NCBI GenBank assembly: GCA_036927565.1 | Contig: JAYESD010000008.1 | Coordinates: 118,943,498-119,007,497 of the forward strand | Origin: Tuctoria greenei | Taxonomy: Eukaryota; Streptophyta; Magnoliopsida; Poales; Poaceae | Direction: 5' to 3' | DNA: 64,000 nucleotides | Part shown: positions 35,701 to 47,561 of the stretch, piece after piece | How positions within the stretch are numbered: the stretch's first letter is position 1 | How the letters are laid out: each line of letters opens with the position of its first letter | Position numbers and translations under genes: made by a program | Notes under the pieces: model-generated | What the model saw: the letters and a program-made list of their open reading frames with translations, nothing else | Database searches by the model: none | Told to the model about the DNA's origin: nothing

Positions 35701-36677
35701 TCAAAGAAAAATCATACAACTAAAGATTACATAGATCGTCACTACATCGCTCTTATTACAAATGGTGGGTAATTGTCTAAATCTTGAGTTGTAGGGATGG
35801 GCCGAAGTATACTCTTGCTCCTCGGGATCCTCCTCCTCGTCCGGTTCTTCATCATCATCTCCATCATATCCCGAGTTGCTTCCATGAGACTCGTTTCCAT
35901 GCGGAGGAGAGTTGGCTGGCTGCTGCGGCACAGAAGGCTCCTCTGAATCTGGCTCCTCGTCTGAAGACCGGTCCAGTGAGTTAGTGTTGCCACGGCTGAC
36001 ACGGTGGTCAGGAGAGTCCGAGATCCAAGTGGAGGTGTCCGAGCATACCCATCTGGGTCCTCGTCGGTGATCCGACGGTAACTCCTCACTTGCCTTTCAT
36101 AGTGTGCTGCAAGGTCACGGACATCCTGTATTTCTTGCTGAGCCTTGTGGAGGCGAATGATGAGGCGCTCCATATCATCAATAGTTTGGTGATCCTGTGG
36201 AAGGTTCAAGGGCCCCTCTACGAATTTGGTGACGAAGTTGCCAGTGCCGCTGTGACGCTAGGGAGTGTAGGCATGCACCGAGTTCCGTAGCTGGTACCGG
36301 TAAGTGTGACTCCAAAAGGTGATGGCCTCCCAACTGACATCTTGTTCAACATGACGTTAGTAGCTCCTCGCGGTAGGAGTACGACGCACCTTGAGTAGTT
36401 CATCTCCATAGTAGACAAACAACTTGCATGACCACTCTATCCGGTAGGGGCACTGCATCCCGATGGAGTGGTAGGTTAGTGCCAGTCTCTTGTGCTTGTA
36501 GCCGACATCATGCAGTATGGCTTGAAGTCGATGTTAGAGTCGTCCTGCAGCTCTCCCATCAGTACGAATCACCACCGCACGTCGAGGATCATTGAGCGGG
36601 GTACGGCGGGCAGCAATCCTTCGATTAGGAACATAGCCTCTAGTGGACATGCGAGCAGTTCTCCTTACGTTGGCCAT
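35701..36677 (-). pseudogene. Leader ORF of element N between PBS and gag
   Basis: A frame from ATG 36677 (MANVRRTARMSTRGYVPNRR) stays open apart from three isolated stops to about 36020. It includes the charged helical segment DDMERLIIRLHKAQQEIQD. After a frame change it continues into an acidic tail (SSDEEPDSEEPSVPQQ..., GDDDEEPDEEEDPEEQEY). Codon-like continuity over more than 300 codons suggests a real upstream gene. I do not recognise the family. It is co-oriented with gag and downstream of the 5' LTR promoter. Confidence 0.55.
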
Positions 36678-36841
36678 CTACAATTTTTGAAACAGGAGAG
36701 TGTCAGTAATAAAACAAATTAAGGAGCAAGTGAAACAAGTAAGACGTAATGAATACAAAGAAATTTTCACAATTAATATTTAAAAATAGCAAAGCCTTAA
36801 ATCGTCCTTTTCTATCTAGGCTTGCGTCCTACGGGAAACAT

Positions 36842-36854
36842 GGCTCTGATACCA
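36842..36854 (-). promoter_or_regulatory. Primer-binding site of element N
   Basis: The minus strand reads TGGTATCAGAGCC, complementary to initiator tRNA-Met, three bases inside the 5' LTR border at 36858. Confidence 0.9.
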
Positions 36855-36857
36855 CTT

Positions 36858-39800
36858 TGTCACACCTGGTAAAAAATAAGACAACCAGATGCTTTCCACA
36901 TGTATGCTAGGATCAGTTCAACTCATACATGTGTAGACGAAAGTGAAATACCAAATATAATACCATGTTCGAGTACATCACCGTATTACATAAATGACCT
37001 TCCAGGTCTAAAAGAAAATAACACAAGCAGCAAATAAACAAGAAAATGGGCTCCAAGCACAGGCATTGCACGGGGGAGTGCCAGCCTAGAATATCTCTTC
37101 GGGATCTCCATAGAAGTCCTGGTTCTCCACCTCTTCATCTTCGTAGACTGGGGGGGGGGGGAGTATGCAACTAACAAGTTTGAGTACCAACGATACTCAC
37201 AAGTTGGGAAGTTATGACATGTGTGGTTCACAACAAGGAAGGCAAATAATAGGTAAAGCACTATAGCAGTTACAACCTACTCTTAAATGTTATTAAGCAC
37301 CTACATCTATGTGAAATCCCAACCAATATCCCAAAATTAATCCAGGTAAGACCAAACCCAAACCATCCATTATGTGACCATGCTAATTATGAATTTGGTT
37401 CCAAGCCGCTCGTGTCCGTGAGCACGGCTGTCTAGACAGTTTGACAAGACTCTGCAGAGTGTGTATCCTTTATCCACAGTTCGTGATTTCATCACCTGTT
37501 TCCAGGTGGACTAAGGTAAACCTCCCTGATGCCCATGGTAGCTAACCACATTACACACTTCCATAGGTGTGTGGTCAGGAGATCACTATGAGGTGTTTCT
37601 GATGGTTCTCCCGACTTGCAATGGGTACTCTAAGGTTTCACCGCTCCAGCACCTGGAGTCTATATTCCCTCCGCTAGGAGAAGCCTCCTCTTGAGCCATG
37701 CGGATCCCAAGGCAAAACCCATTCCCCGCCCGTTCAATTATCTATGCTACATCGGGAGAGACCAAAATTACTAAACCAAGTCGTCCCATATACAATTATG
37801 TGGTGATACTAAAAGGCTTAGCAACTTCTTCCATAAACAGGTCCTTAGAATTTGATAGGTGTCAAACCCCAAACCAAGGTCTTGTGCACGCATGCACCAA
37901 TCCATACAAAACCCCCTATCAGATTCCTATATACTAAAATCCAATATTGCCATCAATTCATGAATCATAATACATCAAATGTAAACTTGTAGATAAATAG
38001 ATCATATTTCAATTAAGCATGGCTAAGCATAACTAAACAATAGTAAAACACCCAAACCATGTTGACAAGGAATATTGTGGAAAATCTAGGAAAACATAAC
38101 ATAGGATTCATATTTTAATTTAGCATGCAACTAACTGAAACTTAACAAAAAGGGTGCAAGATGGTCAAGGAACTTGCCTCCAAATTGTGCCTGGGGGTCG
38201 TCGGGAAATTGTTGCTCTTGCAGATTAAAGGTGGGTTTTGACCCCGACTCTAAATTACGACAAAGCAAGAAAAATAACATACAATAAGAACACAATAAAA
38301 TGCAAACAATTCAAATAAACGCAAATTCCTACGCCAAAGTGATTTTAGTGTTGATTTAATTTATAAGCATAATATCAATTATTGAAAATTTAGAGTTAAG
38401 TGAAATATATTGAGTAAAACATATTTTTAACAATTTTTATACCATTTTTATATTTATTAGAAACCTATTATTATTTTCTAGAAATTTTTATCCTTCAAAA
38501 TATGCTTAAAATATATTTATAATCAATAATGTAAATTTTGCAATTTTTACACTATTTTTATTAATTATTTCTATGTGCAAAACATTTTTTATGAACTAAA
38601 TATACTTAAAACGTATGTTTATGACTATTTCAGCAATATAAATGAATTAATAAAAATAATACAGAAATGAAAATAAATAAAACATATTTAAATCTGTTTT
38701 TATAATTTTTTTATATAAATTAAGGACTTTTATTATTTCTAGAACTAACATGGGCTTTTTTGTAAAAACAGAACTATTCTAGTGGCTAAAAATAATTTTT
38801 ATTAAGTCAAGGGATTATTCTACAATTTTCCAGAATTTATTTGCTATTTTATAATATTCCAAGGGCTTTAAAACACTTTTTATTAAATTAACCAGTGTTT
38901 TCCTAATTTCTAGAAAGTCCAGGGGATAGTTTGACAATTCTTGGGGTTAGACATGAATTCCAGAGGAACCCAGGGGGTAGCCTGCAAGATTCCAGGGGCT
39001 TGGGTGCAAAACTAGCGGCGGGAAAAGGGGTTTGAACGTGGGCCGTTGGATTTAAAATGGATGACCTAAATTTAAATAACCGAAGGGGTATCCTGAGTTT
39101 TAATCTTGGGTGTAGAATCAAAATGGACGATGGGCATTGAGCCACGTCGCCTCGGCTAGGGTCGTGCGGTGGTGCACGATGGCGCCGAGCGCGCGCGGTG
39201 GCGAGCTCGCCGGCGGCGGCCGAAAGCACGCAACAGAGGCTTCGGGTCATAATCAACTAGCGCAAAATGAAGAGGGGGACTAGGGGACCTCACCGAGGGT
39301 TGTCGCACGATCGGAGGAGAGGCGGAGGGTGGTCGGCGAATGCGATTGGCGGCGGTGCTCCTCGGCGCCCGACGAAGTCGGCGACACAGAGGCGATATCC
39401 CCCGACGAAGTTGTCCAGCAAGCTCCTGGGGACGCGGCAAAGGTGTTAGACAAGGTGTCGTGGACGGAAATTGAAGGAATCGACGGGAACTCGATCGCCA
39501 ATACTGACCTCGACGGCAGCTAGGGTTTGAGAGTGTCGGGGTGAGGAAATTGAGGGGGGGGGGGACGACCGGTACTTATAAGGTTTCGGTGTGGAAACGG
39601 CCGGCGGTCATGATGGTCATGACACGCCTCTTGATTGAGGTGAAACGGTCGACATTGATAGGGGCGGGGGGGGGGGGGGGGGGGGGAGGGGGGAGTGGGC
39701 GGCTCGGTGATGGCACGCGAGCGTTACACGCGGGTTCGGCGGGAGGTGGACGGAGGCCCTGGCAGGCGGGGCAGGCCTGTCAGCGAGGGGAGAAGTGGGG

Positions 39801-40103
39801 GTGCGGGCGCGGGCCGGCGCGGGAGAGAGGAGGGAAGTGGGCCGGGGGCGGGAATTCGGCCCAAGAGCGGGTTTTCGTTTTTCTTTTCTTTTTCTTTTTC
39901 TTTTCTGTTTTCTTTTTCTTCTCTTTTATGTTTTGAATTTGTAAACTGAATTTCTAGCGAATTTGAATTTTCAAAAATTCACCCAAACATTCAAACATGA
40001 TGCAACTTGCCTTATATGAACTTTATTCCCAAGAAAATTTTTTTGTCTCATGAAAAATTCATTTTACAATTTTTTTCTCTCTAAAAAAATAGTGGGTGTT
40101 ACA
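36858..40103 (-). repeat. 5' LTR of element N (3246 bp)
   Basis: It is homologous to 27821-31019 throughout. The minus-strand TATA box CTTATAAGTA lies at 39573-39582. It differs from its partner by an expanded G tract: 39661-39694 is almost pure G (a run of about 21), where the partner has only nine or ten G near 30602. Confidence 0.93.
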
Positions 40104-43100
40104 ATTTCCTAGTCACCCAAGACTGGAGATAAATCTACAACATTGAAAGTTGGACTGACACCATAGTCTTCTTGGATTTCAATCTTGTAGGCATTGTCGT
40201 TAATCTTTGCTAGAACTAAATGGTCCATCTGGTCTTGACATCAACTTGGATTTTCACCTTTCAGAAAAACGCTCCTTGTGTAGATGAACCCAAACCATTT
40301 CACTGGGTTTAAATGTCATCTTCTTGCGATGTTTGTTGGCCTTCGTAGCAAAATAATGTACCTTTTAATATAGCTCTTCTTTTGTTTTCTCATGTATCTT
40401 CTTGACATGTTCAACACACTTGGAAGCATCCATGTTAGTTTGTTCCTGCAAAGGTAATGGCAACAAGTCGATCGAAGCAAGAGGTTTGAATCTATTTACT
40501 ACTTCAAATGGACATTTATTAGTGGTAGAGTGTACTTCCCTGTTATATGCAAACTCAATGTGCAGTACTTTCCACTCCTTTAAATTCTTCTTGATAAGGG
40601 ATCACAACAATGTCGAAAGTGTGCTATTCACCACCTCGGTTTGCCCATCTATTTGGGGGTGGCATGTCTTCGAAAATAGTAGCTTCGTTACAAGTTTTGC
40701 CCACAAAGTCTTCGAGAAGTAGCTCTAAAATTTTTTATTACGGTCTAGAACAATCGTCTTAGGCATCCCATGTAATCTCACGACTTCCCTGTGAAACAAA
40801 GAGGCTATGTGTGAAGCATCATCGCTCTTATGACATGGTATAAAATGTACCATTTTTGAGAATTGATCCACAACAACAAAAATTGAATCCCTCTCTCTTT
40901 TTGTTTGAGGTAAACCTAAAACAAAGTCCATACTAATGTCTTCCCAAGGGTTGCTAGCAATAGGCAAAGGTATGTATAAACCATAGGACTAATTGTGGTT
41001 TCAGTTTTGACTTAGCTTTGTGGCATGTGACACATCTTTGAACTAATCTCTCCACGTACCTTCTCATCTTTGGCCAATAGAAGTGACCCGACAACATCTC
41101 ATAAGGTTTGTCTCTTCCACTAGCATGTGCTTCCAAGGCATATAACTCTTTTTGTCATACACGAAATAGTTCAGTTGTGCTCCTCCAAGATTTTCACTAA
41201 AATATGCAATAGGTCTTCCTTCTTGTATGAGTACTCCTCCAATTCCAGGCTCACTTGCATCACATTCAACCTCAAAGGTTTTAGTGAAGTCTGACAATGC
41301 AAGCAAGGGGGCTTCAGTTAAACGTTTCTTTATTTCTTGAAAAAGCTCTTTATTTCTTGAAAAAGCTTTCTCTTGTGGTTCACCCCACTTGAACATAACT
41401 CCTTTCTTCGTCAACTCATTGAGTGGGGCCGCTATGGGGTTGAAATTCATGACAAATCTTCGTTAAAAAACAGCAAGCCCATGGAAGCTTCTTACTTGAC
41501 TTACACTCCATGGAATTGGCCACTCCTTGATTGCTTTTACCTTTGATTCATCAACCTGAATTCCTTGTCCTGAAACAACAAAACCAAGAAAAACAATTTG
41601 GTCTGCACAAAACATGCACTTATCAATGTTAGCATACAACTTTTCACTTATAAGAATATCCAAAACTTGCTGAATGTGATTAAGATGTTCCTTCATTGTC
41701 TTGCTGAAAATCAGAATATTATCAAAGTAAACAACAACAAAATTTCCAATATATGATCTCAGCACATGGTTCATCAATCTCATGAAAGTACAAGGAGTAT
41801 TATTCAAATAGAAAGGCATAACTAACTATTCATATAATCCAAACTTTGTTTGAAAGCAGTTTTCCATCTTTTTTGCCAATTTTTATTCTTATTTGATGGT
41901 AACCACTTCACAAATCAATTTTCGTAAAAATCTTTGAGCCACTCATTTCATCAAGCATATCATCTAACCTAGGAAAGGATGACGATAGGGAACAGTGATG
42001 TTATTAATCGCTCTACAATCTATGCACATCCTCCAAGATCTATCTTTCTTTGGCACCAAAATCATAGGAACAGCACAAGGACTTAAACTTTCACGCACAT
42101 ACCCTTTATCTAAATGTGCTTGTACTTGCCTTTGTATTTCTTTGGTTTCTTCAGGGTTGGCGCGATATGCTGGTCGGTTAGGAAGTGCAGCTCCTGGAAT
42201 AAGTTCAATTTGATGCTCGATGCCTCGCAAAGGAGGAAGTCCAGCTGGTGTTTCCTCCGGAAAAACATCATGGTATTGCTGCAAAATATGAGCAACAACA
42301 CTAGAAACAGAGGTCGAATTATTAGTTGAAAGCAAGGTGTCTTTGTACACAAGTACAACAAAAACATGGTTTGGGTTATTCCTCACATCTCTCATTTCAG
42401 ATTTGGTGGCTATCATGACTAAGTTATGTCTCTGATCCTTGTTTTTGTCTCTCACATTTGGCTTGTGGCTCTCACTCAGGCTTTGTGTACGACACTCATT
42501 TTCTTTTTCACTCTGAACCTTCACTTTTGAGCTCTTTTGCAAATATTCAACATGGATTTGTTGCGGCGTCATTGGCTTCAATATCAATTCATTCCCTTTC
42601 CACTTGATTGTGTATTGATTTGAGTGACCACAATGTAGAGTTGAATGATCATATTGCCACAATCTCCCTAACAGCAGATGACACACTGTCATGGAAACAA
42701 CATCACATTTTACTGAGTCAATATATTCACCAATCTTGAATGTAACATTTACTATATGCCCAATCTTGATATCTTCTGAATCATTTACCATTGCACATGA
42801 TAGGGATGTGGATGTTGCAACAATTTTAGCCCAAGGATTTCAACCATTTCTTTATTTGCAAGGTTATGGCAGCTTTCACCATCTATAATCACTTTCGTAA
42901 CCTTTCCTTTAACCTTGACTCTTGTTTGGAAGAGATTGTGTCGCTGTCCATTCTCAGATTCCTTTACTTGCACAATCAAAATTTGAGTCACAACAAGTGA
43001 GCACCTTCTTCAAATTCACAATAGGTATGAGCTTTTTCCTCAACATCTTTAAGTTTTCCTTCATCATCAACTTCTTTTACTTCCTCACTAGCAGATTCAT

Positions 43101-43283
43101 ATCCTCCTAGGCCATTAACAATGATGGCACGATTATTTGGACACTCTCTTACAATGTGTCCACGACCTCCACACTTAAAACATTGAATTCCACTACTCTT
43201 GACAGTAGATCCTACTGAGGTAGCTGCTGAATTTACGGGTTTGTTCTGTTCACTTCGAGCAGTAGAATTTTTACCACTAGAAG
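40104..43283 (-). pseudogene. Gypsy H: gag zinc knuckle, protease, RT, RNase H, integrase
   Basis: The zinc knuckle CFKCGGRGHIVREC lies at about 43138-43179. The protease-like VIIDGESCHNLA differs from the usual DGGSC. RT shows GLPPLRGIEHQIELIPG, CIDCRAINNIT and YFDNILIFSKT (41710-41735), where the second catalytic Asp is Asn (41718-41720). RNase H is FEVECDASEPGIGGVL. Integrase has the finger RCVTCHKAKSKL, MDFVLGLP, VLDRNKKF and DGQTEVVN. The end LAKINDNAYKIE...VVDLSPVLGD reaches the nested insertion. A 20-21 bp tandem duplication near 41328-41368 adds seven residues. Several frame changes and stops inactivate it. Confidence 0.87.
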
Positions 43284-44805
43284 TGAATGTGTCCTAGAGG
43301 GGGGGGGGGGGTGGATTGGCTTTAAAACTTTTCCTGCAACACTTAACAAATACGTTAAATACCGAGGGACCGTACTTGTCCGGTGTGAGGTAAAGACTAG
43401 TCCGGTTATTCAATTACTATGAAAGGATTAAGTGTTTAGGCAGAAATTTCAAATGAAATGGCAGCGGAATGTAATTACTATTCTTACCACTTGAACAAGA
43501 GATCAGATTCTTTAATTTTCACGTAGAACACAAATTTCTTGATTGATCTATTCTAATGCCCTAGATGATGAAACTTGCAATAATAAAGGAATGGAGCATG
43601 CGAGACAAGGTTTTTTACCGACGTTCGATCTCACCAAAGTGATCTACTCCTCGTTGATGAAGCCCACACAGAACCGGGTCTCTTCAAACCCTTTTCTCTC
43701 GTCAAGTCACCACACAAGGCCGACGTGAGTTCCACTATCATGGGGTAATCACCAAGTTGGTTGGGGCAACCTCACACGTTGAGGGCTCCCACAAAATTAC
43801 AGCGAGAAAGATGATCAAATACACTAAAAAGGATTACAATTAATGCACAAGTGTATAAGAGATCAAACACCAAGAGCTCAACTCCGTAGACAACGATCTC
43901 CGTATCCCAAATCTGGATACCCAAAAGATTTAACTCTTTCGGCCTTTAGATGTTTGGGGAGATGTGTTTTTGTGCTCTTGGGATGAGTGGCGGTGCTAGG
44001 GTTTATGTTTTTGATAGTTGTGTACAATGCTTGTATTTGTGGGGTCGTGGATCACCTATTTATAGTGTTTCCAAAAATATTACCGTTAGGGATCCTGGCG
44101 GCTGCACTAGTCAGCTCTTGTGACCAGACTTGTCCGGTGTGCTGTGTAAAATTCACGTGGAATGTGCAACACACTAAAAACCCTAATTTGTGTGAGGTAT
44201 ACCGGACTTGTCCGCATTGGACCAGAGAGTTCATCGAACTAGGTCGTTGTGATTACAGAAAGTCGATCGGACTAGTCCACAATAAGATGGACTTGTCCGG
44301 TGCAATGTGAATTGTGTTTTTCCCGCTTGTCTGAGTAAAACATCAAAAAGTTCAACGAACTTGTCACGTCTGTGTCTGGACTCGTCCGGTGCAAGGTGAA
44401 TTGAAACATCAGAGAGTTTAACTGACTTGTCCGGTGTGTGTTCAGACTTGTCCGGTGCTCAGTGAACTGTGACATCAGAAAGTTAAACAGACTAGTCTGC
44501 TTAGTGAACAGACTTGTCCGGTGCTCAGTGAATTACTTAGATTGATTTTAGCCCTTATACGTTACGTAAAGACATGAACTCTTGGGATATGTCTCTCAAA
44601 CACATCCTAAACAATTATGTCTACTTTGCACTTCCATTGATCATTTGGGCTTCTTCCTTTCTCACTTCTCATTTTTCACCTTTTTGGTTGCACCATAATA
44701 TCTAATCTTTGTTGACCTGCATTCATCTCAATGAATTCATTAGGATCTCATTTATTTGTCATCAATTGTCCAAAACCCACAAGGGAATGCCTAGATGCAC
44801 TTTCA
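43284..44805 (-). repeat. Solo LTR, copia (Sirevirus-like), minus strand
   Basis: It is flanked by perfect AGAAG copies (43279-43283 and 44806-44810). On the minus strand it begins TGAAAGTGCATCTAGG, close to the start of the LTRs of element S (TGAAAGCATCTAGG), and ends CACATTCA. A TATA box CTATAAATAG lies at 44056-44065. 44130-44530 holds about eight copies of GACTTGTCCGGTG-like repeats upstream of it. No internal element sequence remains, so it arose by LTR-LTR recombination or equivalent loss. 1522 bp. Confidence 0.88.
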
Positions 44806-45129
44806 AGAAGTGTCACGAGCAATCGAATTTGAGCCTCCACTTGAGCTGTGGATAGTGCCTCGGCCAACACTACTCCTTGGTGTATATTTGCTTGCACTTG
44901 ATGTTCCCTTTCCACTGAATGGTGTAGCTCTAGAGTTGGAGACAGATGTGTCTTCATTGTAACTAGAGGCAACTGCTCTCCAATTGGCGACTTCTGCTGC
45001 TTCTCTGTAAGTAGAGGCAACTGCTCTCCAATTGGAGACTTCTGATGCTTCTCTATAACTGGAGGCAACTATCGCTCTGGAATTGGAGACAGAGCCATCT
45101 GGTCTGGATTTGGAGGCAGAAGCAGACAT
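44806..45129 (-). pseudogene. Gypsy H gag linker, right of the solo LTR
   Basis: The Ser-rich frame SSSGGSNSIARDTS continues across the solo LTR into SGKNSTARSEQNKP, upstream of the zinc knuckle. It contains 16-residue repeats (EASEVSNWRAVASTYR type). The N-terminal gag core is absent. Sequence above about 45.1 kb belongs to the CACTA-type gene, whose frame also stays open through this repeat, so the exact boundary is not fixed. Confidence 0.6.
44923..45110. repeat. 48-bp minisatellite within coding sequence
   Basis: AACTGCTCTCCAATTGGMGA begins at 44971 and 45019, with diverged copies near 44923 and at 45067. The period is exactly 48 bp (16 codons), so both overlapping frames keep their phase. 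Confidence 0.78.
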
Positions 45130-47256
45130 GCCTCAGGAAACATCAAAGCAGTGGAGGTCGACACTGAAGTTGCTACTGCTGGGTCAACAACAATAAAAGT
45201 TCGTCTCCACCGAACCCTTCTAGCAAATGCATCCCGCATAGTTAGCATTGTGTCGTCTGGTGGCACGTCGAGCTTCAAATGTTTCGTATTTTCATGCACC
45301 ATGTCTACCTTGACCACAACATAGGATGTTGTGTCGACTTGGATGTCGTCAAGCTTGATCTGATTGCGATACACTAGCCCTCTCTAGACCTCCATTCAAA
45401 TGCTTCATCCGACCATTAGCATTAGGCTGCATGTTGTTGGCTGAGCCAAGTTATGTATCGTGTTCGGCTCAATTGAAGGTCCAGACGCTGGTGCCTAAAG
45501 ATCCTCATGTGGTTTTCCACCCCAACTGTTGTAGAAGCTAAGCTGCTCCTACGCTCGTCGTTGTTACTTAAGAACGCATTAGGGAATTGTATACCTAATC
45601 CCTCAAGTATAGGCTTTAGGTCTCCTAAGAGCTCCCTTCTCAGCTGTCTTTTCAGGTCCTCCACATCAACCTATGGTGTCGAGGTTGTTTTCCGCTTTCG
45701 ATACGTAGTTTTGTGTCCCGAAAACCCTCCCTCCAGTTTAACTTACTAAAAATACCAAGAACACGACCTCGTTGCTCCTTGGTTTGCAGGGTCTTGTCGA
45801 GGGCATTGTTTTCCCTCTCACCATTTGCGTCTTCACTGCTTAGGCTCAAGGCCCTTTGAGCAACATCAAAGGTGCTCTGGCTGTAGAAGGTGACCTAGCC
45901 TGAATCACTCAGTTTAGAACGAGCAAGCATAAATGGTCTCAGCGGTCCATGAAAACTATCGTATGGATTCTCAAGACCTAGCTGGGGCAACCTTTCATCC
46001 TTTTCTTCCCAACTCTTTTTTTTTCCAGCATAACCAATGTTGTCAAGGTGGTGGTCAAGCTCATTCTGTGATCGGAGCCACTTCATATATTCACTATTCT
46101 TGGTAAAGTCCTGTGATTCGCACTTTGCAACAAATCTCGCCCAGTCATCTTCTGACAAATGATGATACTTATGGAAGGGGTTTCCCTTGTTGCTCCAAAA
46201 AGTCCCAAATTTATATTTGTAGGTCCTCCAAGCATGAGAGATCATCTTCATAGATATCTTCTTCCTCTTTCACTTATCCTATTCCGGATAATGAAAGTAT
46301 GCTTGGATAGAGTTTTCGAAGAGTTCATACTTTTCATTTTAGGTCAACTCATCGAATCTCTGCGGATTTAGTGGCATCCTTTCTCGAGCAGCTAGACCAC
46401 AAACCCTAGACAATCTCTACTCACTTTATTCTCCAGGGGTAAGCCTTCATCATTGACCTCATCAACACTCAGAACATATGTCGGCCACGTCGTATGTGAC
46501 ATTTTCTTTCTTTTACCAGAGGTAGGTTCTGAATGTGATCCAACCGACACATCCTCTTCATGAGTCTATTGCTGTGTCTACTACTGAGCCTGCAGCTACT
46601 GAGGAGTCTGCTATTGAGCCTCCTCTTCAATATGCTACTGATGCTCTAACTGAGACATCTTCAAATTCAATACAATTCATTGAAATCCAATAAAACATTA
46701 TCAAATTTCAGTCCAAGTGTAAGGATAACTCAAAGCAATCTGACACAACCAAACAATCATTAAATAATAGACCGTCACAAGTATTTGAACAACAAAGCAA
46801 TGTTCTACACCATATTAAAGACACATTACCCAGGTAAAGACAATAGCTGCAAAAAAAGTCTATCACACAAGTTACAGGTAAAGATAATAGCTCCGAAAAA
46901 GACACCTCGAGACCTTCTAGTGCAGTACTCTGGAAAAGGACACCTCGAGACTTAAAATAATAGGTACAATACTAGCCAAAGCGTAATACTCTAAGGGTAG
47001 TACTAGGGAAATATACTAAACATTGAGCGATTATCATGTCAATATACTAAACATTAAACCACCAAAGTGTATCAAGCGCGGACCATTTTGACTCCTACCA
47101 AAGCGCAACAAACCTTATTAACAGCATCCAATACAGACAAACTTACTTGGATTCTAGGGCAGTGTCAAGGCGGAGTCGAGGTCGACGGCGGCAGCGCGAC
47201 AATGACCAAGAAGACAATGTCGAGGTGGCGACGAGCTCCGGGGAAGGGGACGACAT
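45069..47256 (-). pseudogene. CACTA-2: En/Spm 'Transposase_24'-type gene
   Basis: A possible first exon (ATG 47256, MSSPSPELVATSTLSSW) ends at a GTAAGT donor near 47147; a second part begins about 46658. The main body shows SHTTWPTYVLSV, ISHAWRTYKYKFGTFW, LSEDDWARFVAK, ELDHHLDNIGYAGKKKSWEEKDERL, RGRVLGIFSKLNWREGF, LRRELLGDLKPILEGLGIQFP and DAFARRVRWRRTFI. These follow the order of grass CACTA proteins with the plant transposase Ptta/En/Spm domain (PF03004). Numerous stops, many TAG, and frame changes show decay. The DNA-binding role is inferred from the family. Confidence 0.75.
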
Positions 47257-47561
47257 GGTGGCGTGCTTTGAGAACGAGGTGGCGGCGGCGACGCAATGAT
47301 TTCTAGGGCAAAAAGTGATTAGCGTGCGAGAGCTAAAGTGTCAAATTTTTTTGCTAAGTGTTGGGAAGAGAGCGCGCGCGATAGCTAAAAAGTACCTTAA
47401 GGCAACAATCAGAGACACGCATTATAAGAGATCGTCTCACATTTTACTCAGATCGGAGACGAGCCTCAGCTAAGCGCATCTTGCTTTTGCTCCAATGAAA
47501 AGAACAATTGGGTCCCCACAGGTATATGGCCCCACATTCTGGCGCTTGGTTTGGGTGCGTC
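47257..47561. other. Upstream flank of CACTA-2, target of element S
   Basis: Contains inverted motifs GAGATCGTCTCAC and CGGAGACGAGCC near 47428-47465, similar to GAGAGCGTCTCCC motifs at 58.8-59.5 kb, consistent with CACTA subterminal repeats. The sequence resumes after element S at 57509. Confidence 0.4.

Larger units (their letters stand above)
27821..40103 (-). mobile_element. Gypsy element N (Tekay-like chromovirus), structurally complete, minus strand
   Basis: Two long LTRs (27821-31019 and 36858-40103) both run TGTCACACC...GGTGTTACA. Exact 5-bp copies of ATTTC lie at 27816-27820 and 40104-40108. PBS, leader ORF, gag, pol with chromodomain, and PPT are in the correct order on the minus strand. 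Length is 12283 bp. Long (3-4 kb) LTRs and a chromodomain fit the Tekay/Del lineage. By eye the first 215 bp of the two LTRs differ at about a dozen places, so the insertion is not very recent. It sits inside the pol gene of element H. Confidence 0.93.
26818..45129 (-). mobile_element. Gypsy element H, minus strand, split by two insertions, 5' part lost
   Basis: From right to left: gag linker (45129-44806), copia solo LTR, gag zinc knuckle and pol (43283-40104), nested element N, pol C-terminus (27820-27581), 3' LTR (27580-26818). The two insertions are flanked by perfect 5-bp duplications, and the H reading frame continues across both, which proves the order. The 5' LTR and N-terminal gag are missing: at about 45.1 kb the sequence switches to a CACTA-type gene. 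The C-terminal signature GPLTRSRAKK is that of a common grass gypsy group. Confidence 0.83.
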
